DNA of 64,000 bases from CAYGVT01 sp964353355 (GTDB lineage Archaea > Thermoplasmatota > DTKX01 > GCA-020343715). The notes below the pieces were generated by a model. That model did not search any database, was not told the DNA's origin, and saw only the letters and a program-made list of their open reading frames with translations. The stretch covers positions 62,001 through 126,000 of the forward strand of contig CAYGVT010000134.1 of the NCBI GenBank assembly GCA_964353355.1, given 5' to 3'. How positions within the stretch are numbered: the first letter of the stretch is position 1; every line of letters starts with the position of its first letter. The translations under genes were made by a program, and so were the position numbers. Below are positions 24,701 through 33,700 of this stretch, piece by piece.

Positions 24701-26461
24701 GGTGATGTCGATGATGTCCTTCTCGGAGATCTGGATCATGAACGTCGTGCCGCTGGCCGAGTTGCAGTCCGAGACGACGTTCCGGTCGAAGACGAGGCGC
24801 TCGGTGCCGTTGTGCACGGCCGAGTTCCCGGTGATGCGGACGTTCGGGTACGACATGTCCTGGTCGTCGAGGACGTTGTTCCTGATGATTATCCACTCGA
24901 AGATGTCGGCCTTCCCGCCCGCCCCGCTGGCCTTCGAGATGTCGGCCGCGCCGCTGGAGCCTGAACCGCCGGTGGTGGTGACCACTATGCACTCGCGGTA
25001 GTTCGTCAGGAAGCTGTTGTTCTCGATGGTCAGGTTGTCGTACAGGAACATGGGCGGACCGCTCGTCCCCCCGACGTTCGAGGTCACGGATGGGCCCGAC
25101 GAGCCGCTGGTGAGCGTGAGCGAGATGCCCAGGTTGGAGTTGGCCACGAACGTGGAGTTGGAGACCCTTACGTCGGCGCGCAGCTCCAGGAGGGTCTTCC
25201 ATCCCATGCTGTTGTCGATGCGCACCGTCCCGGAGAAACCGTCCTCGCGCACGTCGATCGAGTCCACGAGGACGTCGATTGCGATCCTCGTCCTGTCCGG
25301 GTCCGTCCCGATGCAGACCATCTGCATGAACAGCGCGCTCGCGCGCAGGAACGTGCTGTGCGTCAGGGAGACGGCGAATGGGTGCTCCTCCTCGTCCGTG
25401 TACGTCTCGTCGAGGAGCGCCAGCACCCCGTAGGTCCCGTCAGTGATTTGGTTCGAGTTGACGGTGCCGCCCGCAACCGCGATGCTGAGCGTCGTGTACC
25501 CGACCCTCGCCCCCGAGACGGAGATGCCGTCGAGGGCCACGTCGCGCGGGTTCTGGAGCAGGATGGTGCCCAGGTAGTAGTGGTTGTAGATGTAGTGGGT
25601 CGACGGAGCCGGCAGCACGTGGAGGTTGACCTGGTAGCGCACCGTGATGTCCATCACGCTGTCCCGGACGGTCACGCCGTCCAGGCGCCCGAGGTCGTCG
25701 CTCCTCACGAGCACTATCGGGCACATGATGACGATGTTGTTGTACATGTAGGCCGGCGAGTAGTACTCGTAAGTCGCCGTGACGGAGAGCGTCCCGTTGA
25801 CGGAGGCGACCAGGCCGTCGATTGACGGGTTGCCGCCGACTATCATTACGGGCGCGGCGTCAGGCACGTGGTAGTTGTTGTACGTGCCCGTCTCCCTGAC
25901 CTCCCTGGAGAGGTCCATCGTGAAGTAGAACCGGCTCGTGACGAGGGTCACGTCCGTGATGCTCGTCCCGTCCGCGTTGTTGAGGTACAGCCCTCCCAAC
26001 CGGAAGTTGCTGATGGTGGTGGACGAGATGGTGACGGTGGAGTCGGTCATGACCCTCACCCCCGCCTCGGGCCCGTTGACCACGCACCGCTCCAGGCGCA
26101 TCTCGCCCAGGACGTCGAAGCCATATCCCTTGGTCGGCGTTCCGCTCGTGAAGGTCGTGTCGGTGGCGAGGAGCTCCCCCGCGGGTGTCACCACGAGGGC
26201 GTACTCGCCGGGCCTCGGCGAGACGATGGTGACCGTGGAGCGCTCCAGGCTGAGCGGGGCGTTGATCGTGATGTTGCCCGCGACGACGATGTTCTCGTCG
26301 GACACGGCCGTCGTGTTGTTGATGACCCAGTCCCCGGAGGGCGGTGGGGCGTCGCCCGTTATCGTCGCCCCCGCGAGGCCCATGATGGCGATCGACGCCA
26401 ACGCGAGCACCGCGAGCGCGAGCACGAATGCCAGCATGTTCCTCTTTCCAATGGATGCCAT
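21764..26461 (-). CDS. Surface parallel beta-helix/Ig-like repeat protein
   Basis: 1,565 residues. The signal peptide (about 8-32, MLAFVLALAVLALASIAIMGLAG) is followed by the N-terminal cap module seen in several paralogues (G-D-W-V-I-N-N ... V-V-A-G-N-I-T-I). The beta-helix spans about 60-850, with recurrent 'i.nN.f..n' and 'v.nNti.n' rungs. The linker module (V-T-W-A-D-A-S-G ... V-P-M-V-L-L-D) precedes five to six Ig-like repeats (about 990-1530). A Glu-rich stretch, a transmembrane helix (about 1537-1560) and a short RRRP tail end it. Its ATG directly abuts the TAG stop of the upstream gene (TAGATG), so translation is very likely coupled. The extracellular part has many N-x-S/T sequons. 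The ligand is unknown. Confidence 0.78.
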   Translation of the reverse strand: MASIGKRNMLAFVLALAVLALASIAIMGLAGATITGDAPPPSGDWVINNTTAVSDENIVVAGNITINAPLSLERSTVTIVSPRPGEYALVVTPAGELLATDTTFTSGTPTKGYGFDVLGEMRLERCVVNGPEAGVRVMTDSTVTISSTTISNFRLGGLYLNNADGTSITDVTLVTSRFYFTMDLSREVRETGTYNNYHVPDAAPVMIVGGNPSIDGLVASVNGTLSVTATYEYYSPAYMYNNIVIMCPIVLVRSDDLGRLDGVTVRDSVMDITVRYQVNLHVLPAPSTHYIYNHYYLGTILLQNPRDVALDGISVSGARVGYTTLSIAVAGGTVNSNQITDGTYGVLALLDETYTDEEEHPFAVSLTHSTFLRASALFMQMVCIGTDPDRTRIAIDVLVDSIDVREDGFSGTVRIDNSMGWKTLLELRADVRVSNSTFVANSNLGISLTLTSGSSGPSVTSNVGGTSGPPMFLYDNLTIENNSFLTNYRECIVVTTTGGSGSSGAADISKASGAGGKADIFEWIIIRNNVLDDQDMSYPNVRITGNSAVHNGTERLVFDRNVVSDCNSASGTTFMIQISEKDIIDITNNTITNNLEGSLFQITASGGDAATSVPARIRVYQNTFTGNRFTYPTSEASMGTFSIKRLGGDMEVSYNKFSADSSGALVNLQEIPLNGVNFAGRTKLDFHHNEITDSPGLLDAVYLYNFDAYHSKLTVNVEHNTMRDCGKSPLLDYYDQGSALDLYDYDATIDVRNNTVINATGQVVRAHGEIEVMDNTFTDCRGYVLYLPFLYEHIPVISGNSYTGCTDLIFMGGKAKALGGLSVTVEGYDLDCPGNALHFSNMVVTLNGCKLSGRTDPAVIAENSVVSIVGGSVEVGSGAIIGTGTITRYHSLEADVTWADASGTSQGVPAANVPMVLLDSKGGLAFVRSTDAQGRLGSLLVPAWTIRSVFLTVLTPHTMLIGTPGIAETMAVTLDRDLVGDDALDIVLKDDSLPIVRLSSPADGELDRTGGLTVAGFVLEMGSGLDSLELTLGGGAPIELVVDSNGRFSTQVANLLDGAILVKVTAKDVAGNAASSEANVVVDTVAPALQVVEPAPGAITAASQVDLVVTSEPGSTVTFGGVVQVLVGDTATARWSLAEGDNDILVTSTDLAGNVATAIVSVRRDTIAPALVVVTPEEGLLTKSAPVTVTGTVEPGVECWLLVMHGTEEVSNDTVTPASDGTFTMEVTLQEGSADLVLRARDAASNMREVRRTVAVDLTPPAVAITAPSEGALLPSGIVHVTGTVDLGCQLFINGVPIENDGAFDVTLTLSEGPNAIHVIAIDPAGNERTATASVMVDTTPPTIELEAPVLDGTLVTTSGEVQVSGRVLGAPSSLTVRGASVEVGTGGAFTTVVILTSDGPATVPIVAADLAGNTATVTFDALADLSAPGLTADLSTDAGPGKSSNGTVLITGTVGAGARTLRVIRDGASGTSVQTFTVAADGTYKMAIGLDGGVNTIVVEAVDAHGNVNGTSPYTVTYTPPTVEEEEESKGIDTLDVGIILLAIALALLITVLVIWMVRRRPDA

Positions 26462-29400
26462 CTACTTCGCCTCCTTGCCTTCCCTTCCTCTGCCTTGCTT
26501 GACCTTGCCACCGCTGCCCTTCTTGCCCTCGGGCGGGGCGGCCGCAGCAGCGGCGGCGGCGTCAGCGGCGATGGCCGCGTCGGCGTTGGCCGCCTCCTCG
26601 TCGGTGCGCCCACGCAGCCGTGGCCACGCGTAGAGCACGGCCACGACGACGAGGACGATGAAGATGATGAGGGCGCCGATGAGCAGCCCCGTGGACACCC
26701 CCGCCTCCCCCTCGGAGACGGCGCCAGCCTCGAAGGTGATGTTCATCATATTGCGTCGGACGTTCCCGGCCGCGTCCGTGGCGGTGAGGGTTATCATCGT
26801 GGTCCCCTTCTTTGATAGGAGCATGAGGCACTCGTAGCTGCCGTCCGGGCGCACCGTCACGGGCCTCCCGTCGAGGGTGAGCAGCACGCCCGGCTCGGTG
26901 GAGCCGACGATGCGGAGGCTCGTGCTCCACGAGACGAGCCTCCCTCCGGTCCCCGCGCGCGAGGGGTCGATCGTCGCGGTGAGGAGGGGGGATTCCGTGT
27001 CCAGGAGGACGGTGAGCGTTGCCGAGACCTGGTTCCCCGTGGCGTCCAGCACGGTCACGGTCAGGGTGTTGGTGCCCTCTACAAGGTCGCACGGGAAGCT
27101 GAAGCTCCCGTCGGGCGAGATGGTCAGCTTCACGCGCTCCAGCACGCCTGTCCCGTCATCGACGAGGACGTATGGCGATCCGTCGAGGAGCAGCGTCGTG
27201 GCCGTCGCCACGCCGTCCGCGAGCACGGTCCCAGTGACCGTGAGCCTGGTTGCCTTGACGATGTGGGGCCCGACGCCCGCGGGGGCGGTGAGCCGGAGGG
27301 TGGGGGCCACGGTGTCCACGGAGAAGGGGACGTCGAGCGTGCGCTCGTTCCCGGCCATGTCCACGGCCCAGAGGTGGATGGTGTTCACGCCCTCGGATGC
27401 CAGTATCGACACGCTGAAGATGCCGCTGACCGTCGTGATGAGCTCCCCGTCCAACCGCAGGGTGGCTGTCGGGTCGACGGTGCCGACGACGAGGACGCTG
27501 TGGGCCGCGAGCAGCGCGCCCGCGGCGGGCTGGTCGACAGCCATCCACGGCGGCTCGGTGTCGAGGAACACGCGCCGCTCGACACTGAAGGCGTTGCCGG
27601 CGGGGTCGAGCGCGTCGATGGTGATGGTGTTCTCGCCGGAGGCGAGCTGCACCATCATGTCGAGCATGCCCGCCCCTGTGGGGTAGGCGGTGGAGCCGTA
27701 CGGGACGGCCTGGCCGTTGACGGTCAGGTCGAGGCCGCCCTCCAGGCGGGCCGTCACCCTGACCTCCTCGGTGTTGACCGTGGCGTTCTCCACGGGCGTC
27801 AGGAGCACGAGGTATGGCGGGCGCGTGTCCAGGATGACCTGGAACCTCACGACCCTGGTGTTGCCCAGCGAGTCCGTGCTGACCACGGAGATGGTGTTGC
27901 TACCCTCGACGAGCGCCATGGTCGTCGAGAACAGCGTGGCCGTGACATCGACCTCGACGCCGTTCACGGTCACCCTCGCACCCTCGTCGGTCACCCCGCT
28001 GATGGCCAGCAGGGGGGAGTTCGTCCTGTACCCGTCCTGCGGGTAGTAGATGGTCACGCCTGGAGGCGTCTGGATGATGCGGACCGCGACCGCGTCCGTG
28101 GCCTCGTTGTTGGCGCTGTCGAACGCCTTCACGCGGATGGTGATGCGCCCGCCGGTGCTCTCGAGCGTCGCGTTGCTCACGGTGAGCTGGAGGTTCCAGG
28201 AGGACGTGCCCTCCACGCCGGACCACTCAACGCCGTCGATCGAGAGGAGCACCATGTCGATGCCCGATTCGTAGTCCCATGCGGTGCCCGTGATGCGCAG
28301 GACCGAGGACTGCTGTGCCATGCCGTCCTCGGGCGAGAGGATGTGCACCTCGGGCATGATGTTGTCCTTGAGCACGACCCTGGTGAGCGTGTCCTTCTCC
28401 AGCACGACGCCCACGCTCTGGGACACGCCGAAGAAGCTGGCGTTCACCACGTATGGGTTCCTGGACACTGCCCCCGATGGGTGGACGACGTACGGGTTCA
28501 GCACGACCTCGGGGTTGATGCCCTCGGGGGACGAGGTGTCCTGTATCGAGACGGTCGTGAGCGAGTTGTCCCTGATCCAGACCGTCGATCCCACGGCGGG
28601 GGCCTGGGAGCTCCAGACCACCTGCACCTGGATGGAGTAGTAGAGCCGGACCTCGCCCCTCGTCAGGACGTGGACCTTGTCCTCCACCGGGCCCGAGAGC
28701 GCGACGTGCCACAGGTCTATGCTCGAGTCGATGGAGAGGAAGTCGTCGAGCTGCGTCCCCGCGAGGGAGCCGCCCGTGACCTTGCCGTCGTGCCCGCGGA
28801 CGACGAAGGCGCGGGTGCCGCCGGTGATGGTGCACCCGTCGATGACGAAGAGCGTGTCGCCCGTCAGGTGCTTCCCGTTGGTCGAGAGCGTGAGCCCCGT
28901 CCCCGTCGGGGTGTCTATGACGGAGTCCGTCATCTCGAGGGTCGAGCTGAGCGACGACGTCCCGACGGCGCCCATGTTGTTGGCCAGCACCACCGCGTCG
29001 CCCAGGAGCGACTCGACGGTGAGGTTGGTGATGGTCATGTTCGAGAGCACGCGGTTCTGGGCGGCCCCCGCGACCTCCAGCGATGTGCCGGAGGTGTTGG
29101 TGATCGTCACGTCCGTGACGGTCAGGTAGAGGTTCATGTCCGTCGACAGCGTGCCCCCGATGAACACGCCCAGCGTATCGTTTATAGTGGTCCTGACGAG
29201 CCGGAACGTGACGCCTCCCACGAGCCTCTGGGGGTCGATCCTGATGGCTGACGCGCCGGGAGCGCGGTCGAAGGAGCAGTCCGTGACGTTCAGGTTCGGG
29301 ACGATGGGCTTGTTCGTGGCGATTGACATCTTTATGTCGAGCGCCAACGCGGTCAGGGTGTTGTTGACGAACGTGCAGTTCGACAGGTCAGTGACCGTGC

Positions 29401-30751
29401 CACCGGCCGGGACGCTGTAGAACTCCACCCAGAACCCGTAGCCGGCGTTGTCGACGAACGTGCAATGGTCGACGTAGTAGGGGGTCTGCATGTTGCTCGA
29501 GTTGACGTAGGCGTGCACGCCGAACCCCGTGTTTTGCGTGAAGCTGACGTTGCGCAGCGTGAACGGGGCCAATGCCCCCCTGTCCCAGATGCCGCCCCAC
29601 GCGCACCGCTCGAACGAGGAGTTGAGGACCGTCGCGACGACCTGGCCCAGCACGGTGGTCTTGGAGTAGTGCTCGAGGTACAGGCCGGGCATCCCGCTGG
29701 AGGCCACGCCCGTGGCGATGTCCGTTATGGTGGTCGATTCGATGGCGAGCGTGAGGATGGATTCGCTTTGGGAGAACAGCGCGTACACCCCGCCACCGAC
29801 CGCACGCGTGATTGTGCACCCGTCCAGGGAGAGGTTGAGCGAGCCGTGGACGGCTGGCCCCTTGAGCACCTGGTTCATCGAGGTCATCGATATTCCTGCC
29901 CCTCCGATGTCCCGCAGGTCCAGCGAGACGAATGTCGCATCGATGTCGCCGTTGCCGCCATCGTTGAGGCTCACGTCACCCTGGGCGAACGATATGCCCG
30001 CCCCGGTGATGTTGTCCATCGAGACCCTCTGCATGTCCAGCGACAGGGTCCCATGGCTCTCATGGGCCAGGACCCTGATGCCGGTGGCGCCCACCCGCGA
30101 GAACGTCGTGTCCCACACGATGACCGGCAACGTCGTGCCGACCACCGTCCTGTCGGTGATGATCCCGATGGCGTTCCCGGCGATGTCGAGGAACGTGCTC
30201 GACATCACGGACATGCTCGAGTTGTGGCCGTAGACCGCCACCGCACCGGTGGCGTCCATGATGGTGACGGTGTGGAGGGTCACGGCCCCGGCGCGGACGA
30301 CGAGCCCCCCGTCGCCGGACGGGTCGCTCGCAAGTCCGCTCAGCGTCGATGTGGTCACGTCGACGCCGCCCCCGATGCAGAGTATGTAGAAGCCCTCGGA
30401 GCCGGTGGCCGACGTGAGCGTGGTGGTGTCGATGGTGAGCGAGGAGTCATGCTCGACGAGGAACCAGATGGGCCCCGTGCCGGCCGCGGCCGGGGACATG
30501 GTCCACACGCATCCGACCAGCTTGAGGGACGAGCCGTTGGTCACGGTGATGTTGTAGTGGACGCCCCAGGTCATCGAGGATATCGTGGTCTGCTCGTCCG
30601 CGTCGAAGACCCAGTCCTCGGTGGGCGGGTTCGACGTGTCGGCGGGGTCCGCCGCCGTGAGGGCCGCCGCCATCAGGACGGCGAGGCCCACGAGCGCGAG
30701 CGCGAACGGGACGAGGCGCACCGACCGTGGCAGCCTGAGTTCGCTGTTCAT
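26462..30751 (-). CDS. Surface parallel beta-helix/Ig-like repeat protein with Ala/Lys-rich cytoplasmic tail
   Basis: 1,429 residues. The signal segment is at about 12-34. The beta-helix spans about 40-700 and is rich in 'l.l.g..I....' rungs and N-x-S/T sequons. The linker module is V-Q-V-V-W-S-S-Q ... G-S-T-V-W-I-R-D. Ig-like repeats run from about 800 to 1345, several with complete 'DT..P....P..G' starts and 'D.aGN' ends. The transmembrane helix (about 1357-1378) is followed by WPRLRGR, an alanine run and a Lys/Gly-rich end, unlike the short tails of its neighbours. The ATG at 30751 overlaps the upstream stop (ATGA). Confidence 0.78.
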   Translation of the reverse strand: MNSELRLPRSVRLVPFALALVGLAVLMAAALTAADPADTSNPPTEDWVFDADEQTTISSMTWGVHYNITVTNGSSLKLVGCVWTMSPAAAGTGPIWFLVEHDSSLTIDTTTLTSATGSEGFYILCIGGGVDVTTSTLSGLASDPSGDGGLVVRAGAVTLHTVTIMDATGAVAVYGHNSSMSVMSSTFLDIAGNAIGIITDRTVVGTTLPVIVWDTTFSRVGATGIRVLAHESHGTLSLDMQRVSMDNITGAGISFAQGDVSLNDGGNGDIDATFVSLDLRDIGGAGISMTSMNQVLKGPAVHGSLNLSLDGCTITRAVGGGVYALFSQSESILTLAIESTTITDIATGVASSGMPGLYLEHYSKTTVLGQVVATVLNSSFERCAWGGIWDRGALAPFTLRNVSFTQNTGFGVHAYVNSSNMQTPYYVDHCTFVDNAGYGFWVEFYSVPAGGTVTDLSNCTFVNNTLTALALDIKMSIATNKPIVPNLNVTDCSFDRAPGASAIRIDPQRLVGGVTFRLVRTTINDTLGVFIGGTLSTDMNLYLTVTDVTITNTSGTSLEVAGAAQNRVLSNMTITNLTVESLLGDAVVLANNMGAVGTSSLSSTLEMTDSVIDTPTGTGLTLSTNGKHLTGDTLFVIDGCTITGGTRAFVVRGHDGKVTGGSLAGTQLDDFLSIDSSIDLWHVALSGPVEDKVHVLTRGEVRLYYSIQVQVVWSSQAPAVGSTVWIRDNSLTTVSIQDTSSPEGINPEVVLNPYVVHPSGAVSRNPYVVNASFFGVSQSVGVVLEKDTLTRVVLKDNIMPEVHILSPEDGMAQQSSVLRITGTAWDYESGIDMVLLSIDGVEWSGVEGTSSWNLQLTVSNATLESTGGRITIRVKAFDSANNEATDAVAVRIIQTPPGVTIYYPQDGYRTNSPLLAISGVTDEGARVTVNGVEVDVTATLFSTTMALVEGSNTISVVSTDSLGNTRVVRFQVILDTRPPYLVLLTPVENATVNTEEVRVTARLEGGLDLTVNGQAVPYGSTAYPTGAGMLDMMVQLASGENTITIDALDPAGNAFSVERRVFLDTEPPWMAVDQPAAGALLAAHSVLVVGTVDPTATLRLDGELITTVSGIFSVSILASEGVNTIHLWAVDMAGNERTLDVPFSVDTVAPTLRLTAPAGVGPHIVKATRLTVTGTVLADGVATATTLLLDGSPYVLVDDGTGVLERVKLTISPDGSFSFPCDLVEGTNTLTVTVLDATGNQVSATLTVLLDTESPLLTATIDPSRAGTGGRLVSWSTSLRIVGSTEPGVLLTLDGRPVTVRPDGSYECLMLLSKKGTTMITLTATDAAGNVRRNMMNITFEAGAVSEGEAGVSTGLLIGALIIFIVLVVVAVLYAWPRLRGRTDEEAANADAAIAADAAAAAAAAPPEGKKGSGGKVKQGRGREGKEAK

Positions 30752-33700
30752 CGGGCATCCCTCCCTTTGCGCCTCGGGGAGAGGAGCACGGCCACGAGCA
30801 GCACCGTCACGCCCGCCGCGATGAGGGCGATGGGGTACGCGAGGCTCAGCCCCTCCTCCCCCTCCTCCTCCCCGCCCTCGACCGGCTCAGGACCTGGCTC
30901 CGCCCACTGGAGCTTCGTCGAGACCGTGTCGTTGTTGATGTTGCCGGCCTCGTCGCTCACCTTGACAGGGATGGAGTTCACCCCCGAAGCGAGGAACCAC
31001 GGGACGCTGAAGACCCCGTCATCGACCGGGAAGGGCATCCCACCGACAAGGACGGTGGAGATGGTCTCGTCCGTCGTGCCGTTGATGTAGACCATGGGCG
31101 AGGAGGTCACCGCGGCGACAGGGTCCAGATGGAGCAAGGGCGGTATGACGTCGTACCTGACCCTCACGTCCCGCTCGACCATGTTGCCGGCCTCGTCCAT
31201 CACCTTCAATGTCACGACCTGGTCGAGGTCGGTGGTGCCGAGAGTGAGCGTGTACTCCCACACGCCGTCGTCCCAGGTGCCCGAGACGAGCGTCGCGGCG
31301 TGATCGACCCCTCTGATTTCCAGGAATACGCCCGTCGTCCCCCCGAGCACGCTGTTCGCCCCCGTGACATGCCCGTTGAAGGTCACAGTCGCGTCCCTGG
31401 TGAGCACGTCGACGCCGGCAGGGGAGGACACCGTCAGCACCGGTGCGACCGTGTCCTTGACGATGGTGCGCACCTCGCGGTGCGTGTTGCCGACCCTGTC
31501 GGTGGCGATGACCTCGATGAGGTTGGGGCCCTCCTGGAGCACGGCACGGTAGCTGAAGGTGCCGAGGTTCTCGACGACCTGCCCGTTGACCGTGACGACG
31601 GCCCCGACCTCCTCCGTCATCCTGCCCTCGACCATCCACGTGGCCGCCCTGGTGACGGTCGTCTGCTCCGTCGGGCTCGTGATGGCGAACTCGGGGGTCT
31701 TGGTGTCGAGCATGACGGCGAGCTCGACCTCGAAGCTGTTCCCCGCGGTGTCGTGCGTGGACACGAGCAGCACCTGCGTGCCCTCGAACAGCTCGACCGC
31801 GAAGGAGAAGGTGCCGTCGTCGTCCGATAAGATGGGCTGCGGCCCTCCCGTCCCGTCGATGTGGTCGTAGAAGTGGGTGCCGAGGACGCTCTCGACCGTG
31901 AAGGTCAGGGCGATGGTGGGCTCGGTGAGCCCCTCCACCGTGAGCGTGACCGACCTGGTCTGGGCCCCGTCGATGGGCGCGTAGACGTAGAGCACCGGGG
32001 GCGTGCGGTCGAGCGTGACCTTGAGCGCTATCGACGTCCTGAGGCCGCCGGGGTCGGTGGCGTCCAGCAGCAGCAGGTTGACGCCCTCGTGGAGGTCGAG
32101 CCGCAGGGTTATCCTGCCGGGCTGGCCTCCCAGGGCGGTCACGACCTCGCCGTCGAGCCGGATGGTCACCTTGTCCAGGGCCGCGACGTTGTCGCTGAAG
32201 TTTCCCATGACGAGGATGGGCGACTGGGGCGTGAAGTAGGACTGCCGCGCGGCGTCGTACGGCACCGGGGTGCCGTCGACGAAGTGCGGGGTGGCATCCA
32301 GCTCGGGGGCCTCGGTGTCGATGGTGATGCTGATGATGGTCGTGTTAGTGTTGCCCGCCCAGTCCCCTGCCCTCACGCGGAACTCGTGCACTCCGTCCGA
32401 TAGGCCGTCGAAAGTGTGGCTCCAGAGGGTCTCGGGTGAGACGTCCTCCCACTCATCCGTGGGCATGTCGTCATGGCGGGCCATGAAGATCGCGATGCCC
32501 GAGCCGAAGTCCTCGAGCACGCCCCTGAGCGTGACCTCGGACATGGCCACCACGCTGAGCGCCTGCGGGCTCGAGACCGTCAGGAATGGCACGTGCCGGT
32601 CCCAGAGGGTGAGCCGGACGACGTCGGCGCCCGAGCTCTCACCGTGGATATCGAGCCAGTACTCCTTCGATTCCCCTGACTTGACAATCGCGACCTTCAG
32701 GGGAGAGTTCATCAGGAGGTACCCGTCCACGTTCTCCCAGACCTTGACCACGATGACGGGCGTCCTGCCCGTCGCGTCCGTCGCGAGCGTCCTTATGGCC
32801 AGGCCGTTGCTGGCGGTCAGCGAGACCGTGGCGTTCGCGACAGGCACCAGGATGACGACTTGGCCCTGGGCATCGACCCATGTCAGGGCGAGCTCGAGGT
32901 GGTTGTAGGAGGCGACGGACCCCGCCTCGGCGGCGCCGGAGCCCACGGGGAGGTCGCACCAGAGCAGGTTGACCTCGGCCCCGTTGACGGACACCGCCAG
33001 GGTGTAGTTGCTGAAGGAGCAGTTGTAGAACGTGGCCCCGATGGCCTTGAAGCTGAAGGCCGTGGAGCCCAGGTCGCCGCCGTCGAAGACGAGCCCCTCG
33101 TAGACGAGCATGAACGGCGAGCTGTTGTCCTCGTCGGTCGTCATCTCCAGGTACTGGCCGAGGGCGCTGCCGTCCATGTCGTTGCCCGACACCTCCGGCC
33201 TCGCGTAGAGGCCGATGATGGACAGCGACCACCCGTCGATGCCGTTGAGCGTGAGGTCGTTGTCCTTCACCGTGACCGACTGGTACGGGTTGCCGGTGAG
33301 CGTCGGGTACTTCGGGTCGAACATGGTCGTGCGCAGGTAGACGCCCCCGCGCGCGTTCCCGTAGAAGGCGTTGTCCTCCACGATGATGCTGTCCGGGCCC
33401 TGGATGTAGTTCGTGAACGTGGCCCATGCCTTCGTGACCTTCACGCTGGAGGCGGACTGGTCCAGCGCGAGGCCGCCCAGCGCGCATGCCGTCGCGGAGT
33501 TCCCCGTCACGACGATGTTGGAGTTGTCGACGTTCATGAACTGTAACCCGCAGCCGTTGAGGGTGTCGAGGTCGTTGTCCGCGAGCGTGAACGTGAAGTC
33601 GGGGTGGGTGAACGCGGTCGCGTCCGTGTACGGGGTCATGACGACGATGCCGCTGGCCGTGTCGTTCGTGAAGGTGTTCTCGGACACGGTGAAGTTCATC